The notes under the pieces were generated by a model. It saw only the letters and a program-made list of their open reading frames with translations. It ran no database searches and was not told the origin of the DNA. A stretch of 56,304 nucleotides of DNA from Candidatus Heimdallarchaeota archaeon (GTDB lineage: Archaea; Asgardarchaeota; Heimdallarchaeia; Heimdallarchaeales; Heimdallarchaeaceae): positions 1 through 56,304 of the forward strand of contig DAOVER010000022.1 in the NCBI GenBank assembly GCA_030668875.1, read 5' to 3'. Positions 54,941 through 56,304 of the stretch are shown piece after piece. The first letter of the stretch is position 1; each line of letters begins with the position of its first letter. The translations under genes and the position numbers were made by a program.

Positions 54941-55567
54941 TTAGACATTTCTGCGTTTTTTCCTAAAGAATACAATAACCATGTATGAAGATAGTGAAAT
55001 AAATGCTAAAGAGAATATGGGGGAAAATTTTACCTCATCAGTAGGTTGAAAATCAAAGCTGCTATACGTTATATTCATAATTCCAGAGGTTACTGAAATA
55101 GTTGTTAGTAATTCTTCTCCCTCAATACGTCTCCATAGAGTATAATTGCCATCTGGGAGCTGAGTCAAACCAGTTTGATTAACAAAGGCGCTAACAGCGT
55201 GCGTTTCTACAGTGATACCGGGTGAAAAGGTCTCGTAATAAATCATCCCGACTCCCATAGTATCAAGTTCCAATTTCAAGGAATGATTAACAAATGATGC
55301 ATTAATCCAGAGTTTAAGATCTGGTGCGATTATCGTCTGATTTTTATCAGCTTGATTTAAAATTTCTACTTCTGTTGTTATTCTAAACTTAGTATAATTC
55401 GCGAAATAGTCAGGATTATCGGAATCCAAACTATTTGTAATTTCTGTGATTTCTGAAATTCTAGAGGTAAGAACAGGTTCCTCCCCTGTAGCTGCTACCA
55501 TACTAGGGACCATAATTAGTGTAATGATTCCTATTATTATGAAGTAGTTTTTTAATAATTTATACAT
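54941..55567 (-). CDS. Secreted, C-terminally anchored surface protein
   Basis: This 208-residue protein has a signal peptide at residues 7-26 (FIIIGIITLIMVPSMVA), a beta-rich ectodomain with many N-glycosylation-type sites (NYT, NQT, NAS, NHS, NIT), then one hydrophobic span and FFRKKRRNV. It has no recognisable enzymatic motif and lies among broken genes, but its frame is intact. Confidence 0.6.
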   Translation of the reverse strand: MYKLLKNYFIIIGIITLIMVPSMVAATGEEPVLTSRISEITEITNSLDSDNPDYFANYTKFRITTEVEILNQADKNQTIIAPDLKLWINASFVNHSLKLELDTMGVGMIYYETFSPGITVETHAVSAFVNQTGLTQLPDGNYTLWRRIEGEELLTTISVTSGIMNITYSSFDFQPTDEVKFSPIFSLAFISLSSYMVIVFFRKKRRNV

Positions 55568-55646
55568 TCGTTTTTATTATTCTCCTTTTTATTTTTTCTA
55601 TTCGTCAAATATCTAATGTACTACCTTACTTACCGACATTTATAAA

Positions 55647-56009
55647 TTATCTTGCAAGTCTACCTTCTGTATAAGCTCGACCATATGCCATATATGCATC
55701 TACGTAACCATATCCCATCTTTTGATCAAATGAGCTTCTTGAACTAGCATATTGTAAGATATCTATTACTTTTTGTAGAGACGGATCAGTTGACGAACCA
55801 ATACCCACATGATATCATGTTATTATTAGTACAATTATTGCTGCTAAATAAGGAGTACTCATACTAGTTCCTTCATTGTATTTCCAAGTTCCTCTATAAC
55901 AACTCTGAGAAGAATCATAATAGGCATCTGCTAGTGCAGGTACCCCATTTCCCGGTTCTAACCAATTTATTATGTGATTTCCTGTCGTAGAAGAATTATA
56001 CCACGTACG
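55647..56009 (-). pseudogene. Remnant of a subtilisin-like protease (C-terminal part of catalytic domain)
   Basis: Read on the minus strand the frame gives WYNSSTTGNHIINWLEPG, then YNEGTSMSTPYLAAIIV with the GTSM-x-P catalytic Ser motif, then an in-frame TGA at 55815-55817, and after it DPSLQKVIDILQYAS and MGYGYVDAYMAYGRA, the usual S8 end. The frame is cut at 56010-56012 by another stop where unrelated sequence begins. The Asp- and His-containing N-terminal parts are absent. It is a decayed relative of the two intact proteases at 6-12 kb. Confidence 0.75.
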
Positions 56010-56304
56010 TTATGAAACTTGGTTAAACCTGCCAGAGGCGGTCTAACCGTCGTTTAAGTGGGTCCCCTCACGTGCGTTGAGGGGAAGAATCATGAGGATC
56101 ATGATTGGGGAAGGAATGAAGGGAGTGCGCATTTACTCCGACAACATTCCTGCCATTGCGCTTCGTGCTGTATGGTTCAAGCTTTATTAACTGAGGGACA
56201 AGTATTCAAACACTTGCGAACCATAAATATGGCGAGTTTTCGCCAAGCACTACCCATATATCAGCACTTTCCTATATAAACTCGTAGAAAAATGGAAGAA
56301 AATT
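56010..56304. mobile_element. Structured, GC-richer segment interrupting the subtilisin remnant (probable mobile-element or structured-RNA end)
   Basis: No convincing protein is encoded here. Five hairpins follow one another: 56021-56048 (GGTTA/TAACC outer, GCC/GGC inner), 56064-56084 (CCCCTCA/TGAGGGG), 56088-56106 (AATCATGA/TCATGATT), 56112-56151 (AGGAATG/CATTCCT enclosing GGAGT/ACTCC) and 56231-56244 (GGCGA/TCGCC). Base composition is visibly richer in G and C than the rest of the window. The left edge coincides with the break in the protease remnant. It could be part of a group II intron, an IS605/TnpB-type end with its guide RNA, or another structured RNA. The rest lies beyond the window. 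Confidence 0.45.

Noticed and set aside
56064..56084. Hairpin considered as group II intron domain V
   Set aside because: It lacks the conserved catalytic triad, tetraloop and two-base bulge of domain V; only a generic stem-loop can be claimed.
56058..56279. A 73-residue open frame in the hairpin-rich end
   Set aside because: Its sequence shows no recognisable domain and runs through several perfect hairpins, which are better explained as RNA or DNA structure.
1..56304. CRISPR arrays, tRNA or rRNA genes
   Set aside because: I saw no regularly spaced direct repeats with unique spacers, no cloverleaf with TTCGA-type T-loop, and no rRNA core sequences in any intergenic region.

Overview
The window reads as AT-rich archaeal chromosomal DNA. 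Archaeal signs seen directly: TATA-box promoters about 26 nt upstream of several start codons (leaderless transcripts), Shine-Dalgarno-led genes using a GGTGA(T) core before ATG, GTG or TTG, a type 2 methionine aminopeptidase, a DUF61-like protein, and many surface proteins made of a signal peptide, an ectodomain and a C-terminal membrane anchor with a basic tail. An MglA-like small GTPase close to a ParM/Ta0583-like actin homologue, together with bacterial-type DnaK/DnaJ and bacterial-type GAPDH, makes me favour an Asgard archaeon (Heimdallarchaeia-like). That placement is inference; no rRNA or universal marker set is present.

Layout. 1-6.1 kb: end of a secreted zinc protease, the GTPase, a hypothetical gene, the actin-like ATPase, and a two-gene phosphatidyl- or archaetidylserine synthase/decarboxylase operon. 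6.2-12.3 kb: two paralogous membrane-anchored subtilisins in tandem. 12.4-21.4 kb: housekeeping genes (PhzF-like, an NAD-dependent epimerase, dnaK-dnaJ with a striking repeat in the dnaK leader, a zinc-ribbon membrane protein, DUF61, an M24 protein missing metal ligands, MetAP2). 21.4-29.7 kb: a divergent small putative regulator, then a tight operon of a P-loop ATPase with TPR-like repeats, a 482-residue coiled-coil protein, and a protein of about 1470 residues with a TrmB-like winged helix, a giant coiled coil and a TrmB-like C-terminal domain. I recognise no known system in this operon and consider it the best candidate for something undescribed.

29.8-36.3 kb: a small Cys-containing protein, GAPDH, two membrane or surface proteins, ornithine aminotransferase, a small leaderless gene and a CaCA-type cation exchanger. 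36.4-45.7 kb: a nine-PAS sensor with a degenerate histidine-kinase stub and no ATPase domain, then a three-gene sugar-type ABC importer whose two permeases are fused in one polypeptide. 45.9-52.1 kb: an exported sulfite-oxidase-like-fold protein without cysteine, a heterodimeric ABC exporter, and a winged-helix protein fused to a BtrH/C39-like domain. 52.3-56.3 kb: a decaying region. It holds a membrane protein with no canonical start, a truncated beta-helix protein, a frameshifted winged-helix regulator, a surface protein, and a broken subtilisin interrupted at about 56010 by a more GC-rich segment carrying five strong hairpins in a row, probably the end of a mobile element or structured RNA.

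No tRNA, rRNA or CRISPR array was seen. No gene-free stretch longer than about 300 bases exists apart from the right-hand end.
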